A stretch of 64,000 nt of DNA from Anaeromassilibacillus sp001305115 (GCA_042854365.1 AP031437.1:1798001-1862000); one strand, 5' to 3'; counted from the first letter of the stretch, positions 18,338 to 28,053 are shown. Program-made: numbers and translations. The notes: generated by a model not told the origin, from the sequence alone.

Positions 18338-18431
18338 GGCTTCATGTTTGCTATTTTAACCGTAAAAAACGGAAAATACAAGGATTTCGCCGAATGTTAT
18401 CTATCCCTAAAATGTTGCCTATTTCTAAGAT

Positions 18432-19757
18432 TCATTCGCTTGTTTCTACACCGTTTGCACTGACACGTGCATGAATAAGAGGCACCGGTTTCGGCATTTT
18501 ATCCTGAATACAGAGGGCCTGTAAAAAGGTCTGCTCTGCGATCCGACATTTCTTCTCTTCCGAAGAATAAAAGGAAGCCAGGATCTGACCCTTCTGAACA
18601 AAATCACCGATTTTTTTCCGCAACACAATTCCTGCACTGAAATCAATAGGGTCCTCTTTTCGCTCGCGGCCAGCGCCCAATTCCACGGAGGCAATTCCGC
18701 ACAATTCTGTGTTCATCGTATACAGGAACCCGTCCCTTGGCGCGGGTACCTCATAACATACTTTGGGCTGCGTAAATTGTGCAGGATCTTCCAACATCCT
18801 TACATCTCCACCCTGTGCCTGAACCATTTCTTTCAGTTTTGCAAAGGCTCTTCCGTTCTCGATCTGTTGCTTTGCCAGATCTCGACACTGGGCCAGTTCC
18901 CCCTTTTCTGCAAGCCAAAGCATATTGGCGGCAAGCTCCACACAGACCTCGGTCAAATCTTCCGGTCCATTGCCCCGAAGTGTCTCACATGCCTCGCGAA
19001 CTTCTAATGCATTGCCAATTGCACATCCAAGCGGACGATCCATATCCGTGATGAGCGCTACCGTCCTGCGTCCCACGTGCTCACCGATGGATACCATCTC
19101 TTTCGCCAGCGCGATGGAATCTTCTAGCGTCTTCATAAATGCACCACTGCCAGTTTTTACGTCCAATAAAATCCGATCGGAACCAGCAGCGATTTTTTTA
19201 CTCATGATACTGGAAGCAATCAGTGGGATGCTGTTGACCGTAGCCGTCACATCCCGCAGGGCATAAAGCTTTTTATCCGCGGGTGCCAGATTTCCAGACT
19301 GACCAATCACACTGACGCCCACCCGGCGAACAATCTCAAAGAACGTTTCGCGGTCCAGTGAAGTCTGAAAGCCGGGAATGGATTCCAACTTATCCACCGT
19401 TCCCCCGGTGTGACCCAGTCCCCGGCCGCTCATCTTTGCCACCCGCACTCCCAGAGACGCGACAATCGGCGCCACAATCAAAGTAGTCTTATCCCCCACG
19501 CCTCCGGTGCTGTGTTTATCGACCTTTATCCCGTCAATAGAAGATAAATCCACCAGATCACCAGAATACGCCATACTCCTGGTGAGGGACGCTGTTTCTT
19601 TTGCAGTCATCCCACGCAGAAAAATTGCCATCATCAAAGCACTCGCCTGATAGTCTGGAATTTCTCCGTGCACATAACCGTCGATGAAAAACTGGATTTC
19701 TTCGTCTGAGAGCGTTCCTCCATCCCGTTTTTTAGCAATGACATCATACATGCGCAT
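18432..19757 (-). CDS. pdp: Pyrimidine-nucleoside phosphorylase
   Basis: The 441-residue enzyme cleaves uridine, deoxyuridine and thymidine with phosphate to base plus (deoxy)ribose-1-phosphate. It shows the thymidine-phosphorylase family signature KHSTGGVGDKTTLIVAPI, KMSGRGLGHTGGT and KTGSGAFM, with the C-terminal PYNP domain. ATG 19757 follows GGGGGAACC and overlaps the end of cdd by 14 bases, so the two are probably translationally coupled. It is the last gene of the leftward nucleoside operon. No clear terminator follows it before eno. Confidence 0.95.
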   Translation of the reverse strand: MRMYDVIAKKRDGGTLSDEEIQFFIDGYVHGEIPDYQASALMMAIFLRGMTAKETASLTRSMAYSGDLVDLSSIDGIKVDKHSTGGVGDKTTLIVAPIVASLGVRVAKMSGRGLGHTGGTVDKLESIPGFQTSLDRETFFEIVRRVGVSVIGQSGNLAPADKKLYALRDVTATVNSIPLIASSIMSKKIAAGSDRILLDVKTGSGAFMKTLEDSIALAKEMVSIGEHVGRRTVALITDMDRPLGCAIGNALEVREACETLRGNGPEDLTEVCVELAANMLWLAEKGELAQCRDLAKQQIENGRAFAKLKEMVQAQGGDVRMLEDPAQFTQPKVCYEVPAPRDGFLYTMNTELCGIASVELGAGRERKEDPIDFSAGIVLRKKIGDFVQKGQILASFYSSEEKKCRIAEQTFLQALCIQDKMPKPVPLIHARVSANGVETSE

Positions 19758-20190
19758 GATTGGTTCCCCCTTTCTCTTTGTACATATTCTCCGGGCCAAA
19801 CCCAAGCGGCAACAATTCGTCCAATCTGTAAACGACCCAATCATTCAGCCCGGAGGCAAGGATTACACGGAAGTCCGTTGGATCACAAAATTCCCGCATC
19901 ACTTGACGGCAAACGCCACAAGGTGGACAAATCCGTTTCACTGGTGCACCAGAGGGTCCTCCGACGACAGCGATTGCAACAAAGTCGCGCTCTCCCTCAC
20001 TGATTGCTTTAAAGAAAGCTGTGCGCTCTGCACAATTGGTCGGTGAATATGAGGCGCATTCGATATTACACCCCTGATAAACGCGTCCAGCACCTGTCAA
20101 CAATGCCGCACCCACCTGGAATTTGGAATAGGGCACATAGGCGCGTTCCCTCGCTTCCAATGCCAAGCGGACCAATTCTTGATCTTCCAA
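19744..20190 (-). CDS. cdd: Cytidine deaminase
   Basis: The product (148 residues from the start used here) deaminates cytidine and deoxycytidine to uridine forms. The zinc site is visible as NCAERTAFF (Cys-Ala-Glu) and PPCGVCRQ (PCxxC), with YVPYSKFQVGAAL near the N-terminus. I favour TTG 20190: AAGGAG at 20199-20204 is 8 bases upstream, while the alternative GTG at 20199 overlaps that ribosome site. In the operon it feeds uridine to pdp. Confidence 0.93.
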   Translation of the reverse strand: MEDQELVRLALEARERAYVPYSKFQVGAALLTGAGRVYQGCNIECASYSPTNCAERTAFFKAISEGERDFVAIAVVGGPSGAPVKRICPPCGVCRQVMREFCDPTDFRVILASGLNDWVVYRLDELLPLGFGPENMYKEKGGTNHAHV

Positions 20191-20217
20191 GACAGCCACT
20201 CCTTTCCAGAGAGTTCA

Positions 20218-20251
20218 TGGGCCGCCGCAGATAAAAAACTGCGGCGGCCCA
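20218..20251 (-). other. GC-rich hairpin between deoC and cdd
   Basis: A perfect 13-bp stem (TGGGCCGCCGCAG with its complement) around an A-rich 8-base loop lies in the 90-base gap of the operon. It has no T-tail in either direction. It may mark RNA processing or mRNA stability rather than termination. Confidence 0.6.
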
Positions 20252-20289
20252 ACGTTCTGAAGACGTTCGAAAATCGTGTTTTCTCCGGC

Positions 20290-20955
20290 TCAATAGCCGT
20301 GTGCTTCTTCATTCTTAATCAACTTGATGATGCGGCTGGTTCCCAATCGGGTCGCTCCCAGTTCGATAAACCGTTCTGCATCCTCCAAAGAGGAGATTCC
20401 GCCCGCCGCTTTGATGCGTACTTGTGGACCAACATATTGCCGAAACAGTGCCACGTCGTCAAAAGTCGCCCCCGCCGACGAAAATCCAGTAGAGGTCTTG
20501 ATAAAGTCGGCACCGGATTCTGTGACAATCTGGCACAACCGGATTTTCTCCTCCTCTGTCAGCAGGCAGGTTTCAACAATCACCTTCAGTATGTGGCTAC
20601 CACAAGCCCCCTTGATCTGCCTGATCTCGTCGAGCAGTACATCGAAACGTCCATCTTTGACATATCCAAGATTGATAACCATATCAATTTCATCTGCACC
20701 GTTGGCGATGGCATCCTTCGTCTCAAACACTTTCGTTGCCGTTGTTGAATAACCGTTTGGGAATCCAATGACAGTGCAGACAGCCATCCGGTCTCCGACA
20801 TACTCCTTGGCGCGCTTCACATAGCTAGCCGGAATGCAAACAGAGGCTGTTCCAAATTGGATGGCATCGTCGCAAATCTGCTTGATTTCCTCCCAGGTCG
20901 CTGTCTGAGTGAGCAACGTATGATCGACCATACGCAAAATCTTCTGATGATCCAT
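20290..20955 (-). CDS. deoC: Deoxyribose-phosphate aldolase
   Basis: The 221-residue class I aldolase splits 2-deoxyribose-5-phosphate into glyceraldehyde-3-phosphate and acetaldehyde. The start MVDHTLL, the Schiff-base Lys in ADFIKTSTGF and the second Lys in VRIKAAGGI are all present. ATG 20955 follows AAAGGATG. In the operon it acts after deoB, which converts deoxyribose-1-phosphate to the 5-phosphate. Confidence 0.96.
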   Translation of the reverse strand: MDHQKILRMVDHTLLTQTATWEEIKQICDDAIQFGTASVCIPASYVKRAKEYVGDRMAVCTVIGFPNGYSTTATKVFETKDAIANGADEIDMVINLGYVKDGRFDVLLDEIRQIKGACGSHILKVIVETCLLTEEEKIRLCQIVTESGADFIKTSTGFSSAGATFDDVALFRQYVGPQVRIKAAGGISSLEDAERFIELGATRLGTSRIIKLIKNEEAHGY

Positions 20956-21014
20956 TTTGATTCATCCTTTTCTTTGTTTCAGATATATTGTATAACCATT
21001 CCAGAAATACCCGG

Positions 21015-21935
21015 TTAACGCGCACCCTTTTCGTATGGGACACCGTCCGCCTTCGGTGCAACCGAACGGCCGACGAACAGGATCAAAACCAGAATCGTTA
21101 GAATATAGGGCAACATTGCCAAAATTTCCGATGGGACCGGTGCTTTACCCCCACCCAAGAATACGGTAAGCGCTTGTGCAAAGCCGAACAGCAGACATGC
21201 CCCATACGCGCCATGTGGCGTCCATTTTCCGAAAATAACCGCTGCCAATGCAATGAACCCCTGTCCACTGATGGCCACCGGCGTAAACTGTGGGATAACC
21301 GCAAGTGTCATCGACGCTCCGCCAAAGCCAGCTAAGACTCCGGAGAGAATCACACATACATAGCGGGTCGCTGAAACATGGATGCCAAGGGTATCTGCTG
21401 CCGCCGGATGTTCGCCAACCGCTCGTACACGCAATCCCCATTTGGTCTTGTAAAGAATAAACCACATGACCAACATACAGGCCAGCGCCAGCAAAACGGT
21501 GACATCGACATTCAAATTCTGTGCAGCGCCACTGAGTGCAGAATCGCCAAACAGCTTTGGCAGCTTATTGGTCACCGGCTGCGTCATCGTTGCACCGTCA
21601 AAGGCCAACCTGCAAAGGAACAATGCCAGTCCCGGTCCGATGAGATTCAGCGCAATTCCGGAAATCGTCTGGTCGGCCTTGAAGGTAATGGCCGCTACTG
21701 CGTGCAGCAATGCAATCCCGCCGCCAGCGCAGCCCGCTGCCAGCAAACCCAACCACGGGTTTCCGGAATAATATCCGACTGCCGCACCCGCAAATGCGCC
21801 AATCGTCATCATTCCCTCAATGCCAAGGTTTACCACACCGGAACGCTCCGAGAGGACACCACCCAATGCGCCAAAAATAAGCGGTGCAGAATACATCAAG
21901 GTAATGCCGATGAGCAAAGAAACATCATTTAGCAT
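21015..21935 (-). CDS. Nucleoside ABC transporter permease (NupQ/YufQ type)
   Basis: This 306-residue permease of the branched-chain/BMP family has about eight to nine hydrophobic segments. The conserved stretches are PLIFGALGGVLSERSGVVNLGIEGMM near the N-terminus and GAYGACLLFG later. I use ATG 21935, which has GAGGTG 8 bases upstream; a GTG at 21944 is too close to that site. The gene overlaps the upstream permease by 11 bases. With its partner it forms the membrane channel for the BMP lipoprotein and ATPase. Confidence 0.92.
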   Translation of the reverse strand: MLNDVSLLIGITLMYSAPLIFGALGGVLSERSGVVNLGIEGMMTIGAFAGAAVGYYSGNPWLGLLAAGCAGGGIALLHAVAAITFKADQTISGIALNLIGPGLALFLCRLAFDGATMTQPVTNKLPKLFGDSALSGAAQNLNVDVTVLLALACMLVMWFILYKTKWGLRVRAVGEHPAAADTLGIHVSATRYVCVILSGVLAGFGGASMTLAVIPQFTPVAISGQGFIALAAVIFGKWTPHGAYGACLLFGFAQALTVFLGGGKAPVPSEILAMLPYILTILVLILFVGRSVAPKADGVPYEKGAR

Positions 21936-23052
21936 GTCCAGCACCTCTCTTCTCCAACTTATCCGCCAAAACCGGCACGATTCTGGTAAGCGCTACAAAG
22001 AATACAATGGTGCCGATCATAATATTGATAATTTCCGTAGGAGCGCCAATATCCGCCTGGATAGATTGGCCGCCATAGAGCAGGCCGCCAAACAATAAAC
22101 CTGCAAAAATACACCCGACGGGTGAACTTCCCGCAATAAATGCTACGGACAGGCCGTTGAATCCATTGTTTTCAAAAGCGGCGAGGGTAGAAATGCGGTG
22201 CGGGTTGGTACCGGTAATCATCATCACTGCTGCCAGGCCCGAAAGTGCGCCAGCGATTAGCATCGCCTGCGTGATATTGCGGTTGACGTTGATCCCCGCA
22301 AATTCTGCTGCATCCCGGTTCGCGCCTACTGCACGGAATTCAAACCCCTTGGTGGAACGGTACAGTAGGAACCAGATCACAACCGCCGCCACAATGGCAA
22401 CCAAAAAGCCAAAATTAATGTCTGTTTTGAGCATCACCTCTGAGAGCCAATCGTATTGCTTCAGAAAAGCAATCCCTTCGTCCGAGGTCTTCCATTCGGG
22501 CAACAACATGGTGTAGCTCGATGGATTGACCGGATAGGTAGCCGTTGTATTGGGCTGATGGAACGCGTCGCTTTGAACCACAAAATTGGATAAATACAGG
22601 GCAATCCAGTTCAACATAATGCTGGTCAAAACCTCATGAATGCCAAACTTTGCCTTTAAAAAACCAACGATACCACCGTAAAGAGCCCCTGCAACCATGC
22701 CCGTCATCACTACCAGCGGTACTTGTAGGATCGCCGGCAGATTGAATAAATAACCAACGATGGTAGAGGCCACCGCCGCTACAATGTATTGTCCTTCCGC
22801 CCCGATATTGAACATCCCTACCTTATAGGCAAAAGCCACACTGAGCGCTGTCAATGTGATCGGGGTTGCTTTGATAATCACGTTTGAAATGTACTTTGGT
22901 TTTGAAAAAATCCCATGAAATAATGCCCCAAACGCCTCTGCTGGATTATACCCAGCGACTACAAGCACAACCGATGCCACCAGAAAGCCGCATACGATGG
23001 CAAGGATGGTGGAGGTGATGGGTTTTTTCAGAATCCTAACTGTTCTTTGCAT
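21925..23052 (-). CDS. Nucleoside ABC transporter permease (NupP/YufP type)
   Basis: The 375-residue partner permease has about ten hydrophobic segments and the family stretches KVGMFNIGAEGQY and FEFRAVGANRDAAEFAGI, the coupling loop that contacts the ATPase. It overlaps the ATPase gene by 17 bases at its start and the other permease gene at its end. This indicates coupled translation of the three. Confidence 0.93.
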   Translation of the reverse strand: MQRTVRILKKPITSTILAIVCGFLVASVVLVVAGYNPAEAFGALFHGIFSKPKYISNVIIKATPITLTALSVAFAYKVGMFNIGAEGQYIVAAVASTIVGYLFNLPAILQVPLVVMTGMVAGALYGGIVGFLKAKFGIHEVLTSIMLNWIALYLSNFVVQSDAFHQPNTTATYPVNPSSYTMLLPEWKTSDEGIAFLKQYDWLSEVMLKTDINFGFLVAIVAAVVIWFLLYRSTKGFEFRAVGANRDAAEFAGINVNRNITQAMLIAGALSGLAAVMMITGTNPHRISTLAAFENNGFNGLSVAFIAGSSPVGCIFAGLLFGGLLYGGQSIQADIGAPTEIINIMIGTIVFFVALTRIVPVLADKLEKRGAGHAK

Positions 23053-24577
23053 GTTGTTTCCCTCCAGCCATTAAAAGTCCGATTGTCTTTTCATCCACTT
23101 CACCTTGTTTAAAGGTGTCGGCAATGCTTCCGTTATAAAGTACCGCAATGGTATCGGAAACATTCATCACCTCATCGAGTTCCAGAGAAATCAACAGGAT
23201 CGCCCTGCCTTTATCCCGTTCTGCAATCAGCGTTTTATGGACATACTCAATAGCGCCAACATCCAATCCGCGCGTCGGCTGCACCGCGATCAACAGATCT
23301 GGTTCATTTGCAACTTCGCGTGCGATGATCACCTTTTGCTGATTTCCGCCGGAAAGGCTGCGCGCCAAATGTTGTGCACAATCCTCCGGACGGACATCAT
23401 AATCGTGCAGCAGGCCATTGGTAAATGCAAGAATTTCACTGTTGTTTAACATTCCGTGCTTTCGGAATGGCTCCGTCCGATACTTTTCCAAAATAGCATT
23501 TTCCGCCACTGTAAAATTCAGAACCAATCCGCGCTTCTGGCGATCCTCATGAATGGTCGAGATCTTATGATCGACTACATTGCGCGGCGTTGTGTTCTGT
23601 ACTTGCTGTCCATTGATTTGAATCGTACCGCTTTCACACTTTGTCAGGCAGGTAATCGCCTCGACCAATTCTTTCTGCCCATTTCCATCAATGCCAGCGA
23701 TCCCAACGATTTCTCCCTTTCGCACCTGCAAGGAAAGGTCGTTTACCGCTCGCAAACCACGCTCATCCTTAACCGTGAGATGATCTATCGCAAATACCAC
23801 CTCTCCTGGCTTCGCCGGCGACTTCTCAACCACCAATTGAACAGCATGCCCTACCATCTTGGTAGCTAGTTCCTCCTCATCCACCTCCTGGACTGCTACG
23901 GTGTCAACGTATTTTCCCCGGCGGATAATGGTGCATACATCGGAACTTTCTTTGATTTCCTTGAGCTTATGCGTGATGATGATGATGGTCTTCCCGTCCG
24001 CAATCAGATTGTGCATAATCTGAATCAGATCTTCAATCTCCTGGGGCGTTAGCACAGCCGTCGGTTCATCTAAAATCAGCAGATCTGCTCCTCGATAAAG
24101 CGCTTTTAATATCTCTACACGCTGCTGCATGCCGACAGAGATGTCCTCAATCTTTGCATCCGGATCGACTTCCAGGCCATATTTTTCGACGATCTCCTGT
24201 ACGTTTTTGCGTGCCTTTTTCATGTCCAAAATGCCAAAGCGATTGGCTGTTTCATTGCCTAAAATGATGTTCTGTGTCACCGTAAAATTGTCTACCAACA
24301 TAAAGTGCTGGTGTACCATACCAATTCCGTGCTCAATTGCGGTGGTCGGATTCTTAATATGAACCCGCTCTCCATTTAAGTAGATTTCTCCTGCATCGGC
24401 CTGATAAAGGCCATAGAGCACATTCATCAGCGTGCTTTTACCCGCTCCATTTTCTCCCAGCAAAGAGTGGATGGTCCCCCTCTTCACATCCAAATCCACA
24501 TGGTCCAGCGCGCAAAAGCTGCCAAACAATTTGGTGATGCCGTGCATCTGAACGGCATACTCCTTGCTGACCTCCAT
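23036..24577 (-). CDS. Nucleoside ABC transporter, double ATPase (NupO/YufO type)
   Basis: The 513-residue protein contains two ABC domains. The first has Walker A GENGAGKSTLM, the variant signature SVGMQQRVEILKAL and Walker B LLILDEPTAVL. The second has a degenerate Walker A (GIDGNGQKEL) and the signature LSGGNQQKVIIAREV. This arrangement is normal for RbsA/YufO-type importers, where the second site often lacks the Lys. It powers uptake of nucleosides through the two permeases. ATG 24577 follows GGGAGG. Confidence 0.93.
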   Translation of the reverse strand: MEVSKEYAVQMHGITKLFGSFCALDHVDLDVKRGTIHSLLGENGAGKSTLMNVLYGLYQADAGEIYLNGERVHIKNPTTAIEHGIGMVHQHFMLVDNFTVTQNIILGNETANRFGILDMKKARKNVQEIVEKYGLEVDPDAKIEDISVGMQQRVEILKALYRGADLLILDEPTAVLTPQEIEDLIQIMHNLIADGKTIIIITHKLKEIKESSDVCTIIRRGKYVDTVAVQEVDEEELATKMVGHAVQLVVEKSPAKPGEVVFAIDHLTVKDERGLRAVNDLSLQVRKGEIVGIAGIDGNGQKELVEAITCLTKCESGTIQINGQQVQNTTPRNVVDHKISTIHEDRQKRGLVLNFTVAENAILEKYRTEPFRKHGMLNNSEILAFTNGLLHDYDVRPEDCAQHLARSLSGGNQQKVIIAREVANEPDLLIAVQPTRGLDVGAIEYVHKTLIAERDKGRAILLISLELDEVMNVSDTIAVLYNGSIADTFKQGEVDEKTIGLLMAGGKQHAKNS

Positions 24578-24618
24578 TACTACAAAACCTCCCGCCTATT
24601 TCTCCTTTTTACAGAAAA

Positions 24619-24643
24619 CGGGGCGCCCAAATGAGACGCCCCG
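24619..24643 (-). terminator. Intercistronic attenuator between the BMP lipoprotein and ATPase genes
   Basis: On the minus strand CGGGGCG, an 11-base loop and CGCCCCG are followed by TTTTCTG. Placed just after the binding-protein gene, it should let only part of the transcripts continue, giving more binding protein than transporter. Confidence 0.65.
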
Positions 24644-24695
24644 CCTGCAAAGGGGATTTTCTCAAAGAAGAGAACCTCCCCGCAACAAGTGCTGA

Positions 24696-25784
24696 TTATT
24701 TGCCAAACTGCGCATACTCGTCCGCATTGGCCGGCGGAACAATTTCGCCATTCTTGATTTTTTCTTCCACTTCGAGCGCCGCATTGTAGGTTTCGTCGCC
24801 CATCAGGGAATGCTCCTCCGGAATGCCGACTGCATCCTCGGTGAGGCCATAGGTGTATGTCTGGCCGCCAATCTCTTTTCCTTCGATGACTTCTTTGGAA
24901 ACCGCGATGACCGCATTGTTGACCAACTTCATTGCAGAGGTCAGTACGTTTTCAGGCGCAAGATACGCCTGGTCACGGTCGACGCCAATGGCATATTTAC
25001 CAGCATCCTTCGCCGCCTCAATGACCCCGACACCTGCGCCGCCGGCTGCATGGAACACGATGTCGCAGCCATCGGAGAACATCTTCGAAGCGATTGCCTT
25101 GCCCTTCGAAGCATCGGTAAAGCTCTCTGCATACTGTACATCCACTGTGATGGTCTTGCCGAGTTCCTCAGACGCATAATCCACACCAGCCTGGAAGCCA
25201 TACTGGAACTGATCGATGATGTCGCTCGTCACGCCGCCGACAAAACCGACCTTACCGGTCTCTGTCGTCTTCCCTGCAATGTAGCCGACCACAAACGATG
25301 GCTCCTGTGCGCGGAACATCACACCTGCCACATTGTCCGGCATAGTCGCTTCATCATATCCATTATCAATAATTGCATACTGGATATCCGGGTTCGCTGT
25401 TGCTGCAATGCCAATGGCATCCGCCATTGCAAAACCAACGCCCCAGATCAACTGGGCTTCATCGTCTGCAGCCTTATCAAGGTTGGTCGCATAATCCGCT
25501 TCCTGCTTAGATTCAATGTAATTCACGTCCGCGCCCATCTCATCCTTCAACGTTTGCAGGCCTTCCCAAGCGGACTGGTTAAAGGACTGATCGTTGACAC
25601 CGCCGGTATCCGTGACCATGCGGATCTTGATGCCGCCTTCTGGTGTGGTCTCTCCGTCCTGGGTGCCCTCGGTGGAATTGGTGGGCTGGGAAGCCTCAGG
25701 GGTGTTGGAATCGTTGCCCGAGCCGCAGGCAGTGGCTGAAAACGCCATCATACCGGCCAACAGAAAAGCCAATAATTTCTTCAT
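24696..25784 (-). CDS. BMP-family nucleoside-binding lipoprotein
   Basis: The 362-residue protein has a lipoprotein signal peptide with Cys20 in SATAC, an acidic Ser/Thr/Glu linker, and a BMP (Med/TmpC/PnrA) domain starting IRMVTDTGGVNDQSFNQSAW. The Asp/Asn motif DTGGVNDQSFN, the DEAQLIWGVGF block and the aromatic FRAQE segment are typical of purine-nucleoside binding members. ATG 25784 has AGGAGG 8 bases upstream. The neighbours support nucleosides as ligand; the exact specificity is not visible. Confidence 0.93.
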   Translation of the reverse strand: MKKLLAFLLAGMMAFSATACGSGNDSNTPEASQPTNSTEGTQDGETTPEGGIKIRMVTDTGGVNDQSFNQSAWEGLQTLKDEMGADVNYIESKQEADYATNLDKAADDEAQLIWGVGFAMADAIGIAATANPDIQYAIIDNGYDEATMPDNVAGVMFRAQEPSFVVGYIAGKTTETGKVGFVGGVTSDIIDQFQYGFQAGVDYASEELGKTITVDVQYAESFTDASKGKAIASKMFSDGCDIVFHAAGGAGVGVIEAAKDAGKYAIGVDRDQAYLAPENVLTSAMKLVNNAVIAVSKEVIEGKEIGGQTYTYGLTEDAVGIPEEHSLMGDETYNAALEVEEKIKNGEIVPPANADEYAQFGK

Positions 25785-25868
25785 CAAATATTCCTCCTAA
25801 ACTTTCTTTCAGATTTATGATCCTCGTCCATTCAATCATAAAGAACCGGATGGACGTTTGACCCATAC

Positions 25869-26582
25869 TTATTCTGCAATCGCCAGCGCAATCTCCATCA
25901 TTTCACGGAAACTGGTTTGCCGCTCTTCTGCGGTAAGGGATTCTCCGGTAAATGGGCAATCCGAAATGGTCAGTAGACAAAGTGCCTTTTTTCCCGCGCA
26001 TGCCGCATTCATATACAACGCCGCAGATTCCATCTCAACTGCAAGCACGCCCATCTTTTTCCAAGCGGAGAGCGCATTCGGATCATCCCCATAGAAAGTG
26101 TCCGAAGAGAGGACGTTTCCGACCACTGTTTTGATGTTGTGCTCCTGTGCAAACTGGACTGCCTTCTGTGCAAGACCGAAATCTGCAATTGGTGCAAAGG
26201 TTCCCGGCAAGCGATACTGAGCGCCATAGTTGGAATCCGTACAGGCACCGATTCCGACGACAACGTCCCGCACATGGACATTATCCGCAATTCCGCCAGC
26301 GGAACCAATGCGAATGATGTTCTCTACGTCATAAAAATGATAGAGCTCATACGAATAGATCCCTATGGATGGCATCCCCATTCCGCTGCCCATTACGGAG
26401 ACACGCTTGCCTTCATAGGTCCCCGTATAGCCCAACATGTTGCGCACCGTGTTAAAGCATACCGGATTTTCCAGATACGTTTCTGCGATGAATTTTGCAC
26501 GAAGCGGGTCCCCCGGCATTAAAACCGTCTTGGCAATATCGCCGGGCTTAGCCGCGTTGTGCGGAGTCGGTGTTTTAGCCAT
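25869..26582 (-). CDS. deoD: Purine-nucleoside phosphorylase, DeoD type
   Basis: The 237-residue hexameric-type phosphorylase cleaves (deoxy)inosine, guanosine and adenosine. Conserved elements include VLMPGDPLRAKFIAE (phosphate Arg), MGMPSIGIYSYEL, RIGSAGGI, AVEMESAALY and LTISDCPFTGE with the catalytic Asp. Length and composition are normal. ATG 26582 has AGGAG upstream. It complements pdp so the operon handles both purine and pyrimidine nucleosides. Confidence 0.96.
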   Translation of the reverse strand: MAKTPTPHNAAKPGDIAKTVLMPGDPLRAKFIAETYLENPVCFNTVRNMLGYTGTYEGKRVSVMGSGMGMPSIGIYSYELYHFYDVENIIRIGSAGGIADNVHVRDVVVGIGACTDSNYGAQYRLPGTFAPIADFGLAQKAVQFAQEHNIKTVVGNVLSSDTFYGDDPNALSAWKKMGVLAVEMESAALYMNAACAGKKALCLLTISDCPFTGESLTAEERQTSFREMMEIALAIAE

Positions 26583-26684
26583 TTCTCATTCTCCTGTTCT
26601 GTACAGCCTGTCCACTTTGAAAAGAAAGCCCGCAAAGCCCCTTTTCAAATAGATTCTTGTCAAAAATCCTTCCGCCTTCCATCG

Positions 26685-26740
26685 AAAAAGGCGCTTTCCG
26701 GTTCTCTCAAATGGCGGCATGATTATCGAAAGGAAAGCGC
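26685..26740 (-). terminator. Possible attenuator between deoB and deoD
   Basis: On the minus strand GCGCTTTCC, a 32-base loop and GGAAAGCGC run into CTTTTTCG. The long loop makes it weaker than the other terminators here; partial termination would lower the genes after deoB. Confidence 0.5.
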
Positions 26741-26792
26741 TGCAAGAGCGGCCAGGAACATCGTCCTTCAGACCGCGCTGCCACTTTCCTCC

Positions 26793-27962
26793 TCAACGAT
26801 TTAAAATTTCGTGCAAGCGAGATGTCCCGGTAATCTCCGATTTTACACCAAAGTAGTCCAAAATGGTCGCCCCAATGTCCGCAAAGGTTGGCAGCGTTCC
26901 CAAGTTTACGCCGGACTTTACCTTTGGCCCAGCAATGACCCAAGGAGTATATTCGCGGGAATGGTCCGTCGAAGGGGTGCTCGGATCACAGCCGTGATCT
27001 GCAGTAATCATCAGCAAGTCGTCCTCCCGCAACCCTGCTAAAATTTCTGGGATTGCCTGATCGACTGTTGTTAACCCCTTTGCATATCCCTCTACATCAT
27101 TTCGATGGCCATACAACATGTCAAAATCCACCAGATTGATAAAGCAAAGTCCGTTAAAATCCCGCTTGGTCCATTCGATCGTCCGGGCAATTCCTTCATC
27201 GTTTCCGCCGGTTCGAATCGCCTCTGTGATTCCCCTGCCAGCAAAAATATCATAGATCTTTCCGATTGCAACTACATCAAATCCATTGTCAGAAAGCTGG
27301 TCCAACATAGTAGTGCTCGGTGGGAGCAACGAAAAGTCATGCCGGTTTGTCGTCCGGGTATAATGGGGGTATTCCCCTGTAAACGGCCGTGCAATGACAC
27401 GTCCAACGCTATGTTCCCCAGTCAGAAGTTTACGTGCAATCTGGCAATACCGGTACAGCTCTTCGACTGGAACCACGGACTCATGCGCCGCAATTTGGAA
27501 TACACTGTCCGCAGAAGTATACACGATCAATGCGCCAGTCTCCACATGCTCTTTTCCATAATCTTTAATGACTTCTGTTCCAGAATACGGTTTGTTGCAG
27601 AGCACCTTCCGCCCTGTCTGGCTGCTAAATGCATCCAGCAGCTCCTTTGGAAATCCATCCGGATAGGTTGGCAGCGGCTTGGGGGATGCGATTCCCGCGA
27701 TTTCCCAATGACCAATGGTGGTATCCTTTCCCTTTGAGACTTCGGTCATCCGGGCGAATGCTGCCGATGGATGATCTACAGCGGGACGGCACTCGACGCC
27801 ATCAATATTAAAAAGTCCTAACTTCTGCATGTTCGGCATGGAGAAATACGAACTGGTCGATGCAGCAGCCAATGTATTGCTACCAGCATCCCCATATTGG
27901 GCAGCATCTGGCATTTCCCCGATTCCTACACTATCCAATACCATCAAAAAGACACGTTTCAT
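26793..27962 (-). CDS. deoB: Phosphopentomutase
   Basis: The 389-residue alkaline-phosphatase-superfamily enzyme converts (deoxy)ribose-1-phosphate to the 5-phosphate, feeding deoC and the pentose phosphate pathway. Metal and catalytic stretches are VLDSVGIGEMPDA, the active Thr in GKDTTIGHWEI, FIVDFD-like FINLVDFDMLYGHRND and ITADHGCDPST. ATG 27962 has GGGAGGTG 6 bases upstream. It is the first gene of the operon. Confidence 0.96.
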   Translation of the reverse strand: MKRVFLMVLDSVGIGEMPDAAQYGDAGSNTLAAASTSSYFSMPNMQKLGLFNIDGVECRPAVDHPSAAFARMTEVSKGKDTTIGHWEIAGIASPKPLPTYPDGFPKELLDAFSSQTGRKVLCNKPYSGTEVIKDYGKEHVETGALIVYTSADSVFQIAAHESVVPVEELYRYCQIARKLLTGEHSVGRVIARPFTGEYPHYTRTTNRHDFSLLPPSTTMLDQLSDNGFDVVAIGKIYDIFAGRGITEAIRTGGNDEGIARTIEWTKRDFNGLCFINLVDFDMLYGHRNDVEGYAKGLTTVDQAIPEILAGLREDDLLMITADHGCDPSTPSTDHSREYTPWVIAGPKVKSGVNLGTLPTFADIGATILDYFGVKSEITGTSRLHEILNR

Positions 27963-28024
27963 GTTACACCTCCCGTAAGGTTTCTATCATAATGTTAAAA
28001 TACGCACACAATTTCGTTAATTTT

Positions 28025-28053
28025 ATTATAATACATTCTTCCAGATTTGGCTA
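28025..28053 (-). promoter_or_regulatory. Likely promoter of the deo operon
   Basis: On the minus strand TATAAT (28025-28030) has TAGCCA (28048-28053) 17 bases upstream. The -10 box is perfect, the -35 box weak. The untranslated leader would be about 60 bases. Confidence 0.5.
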
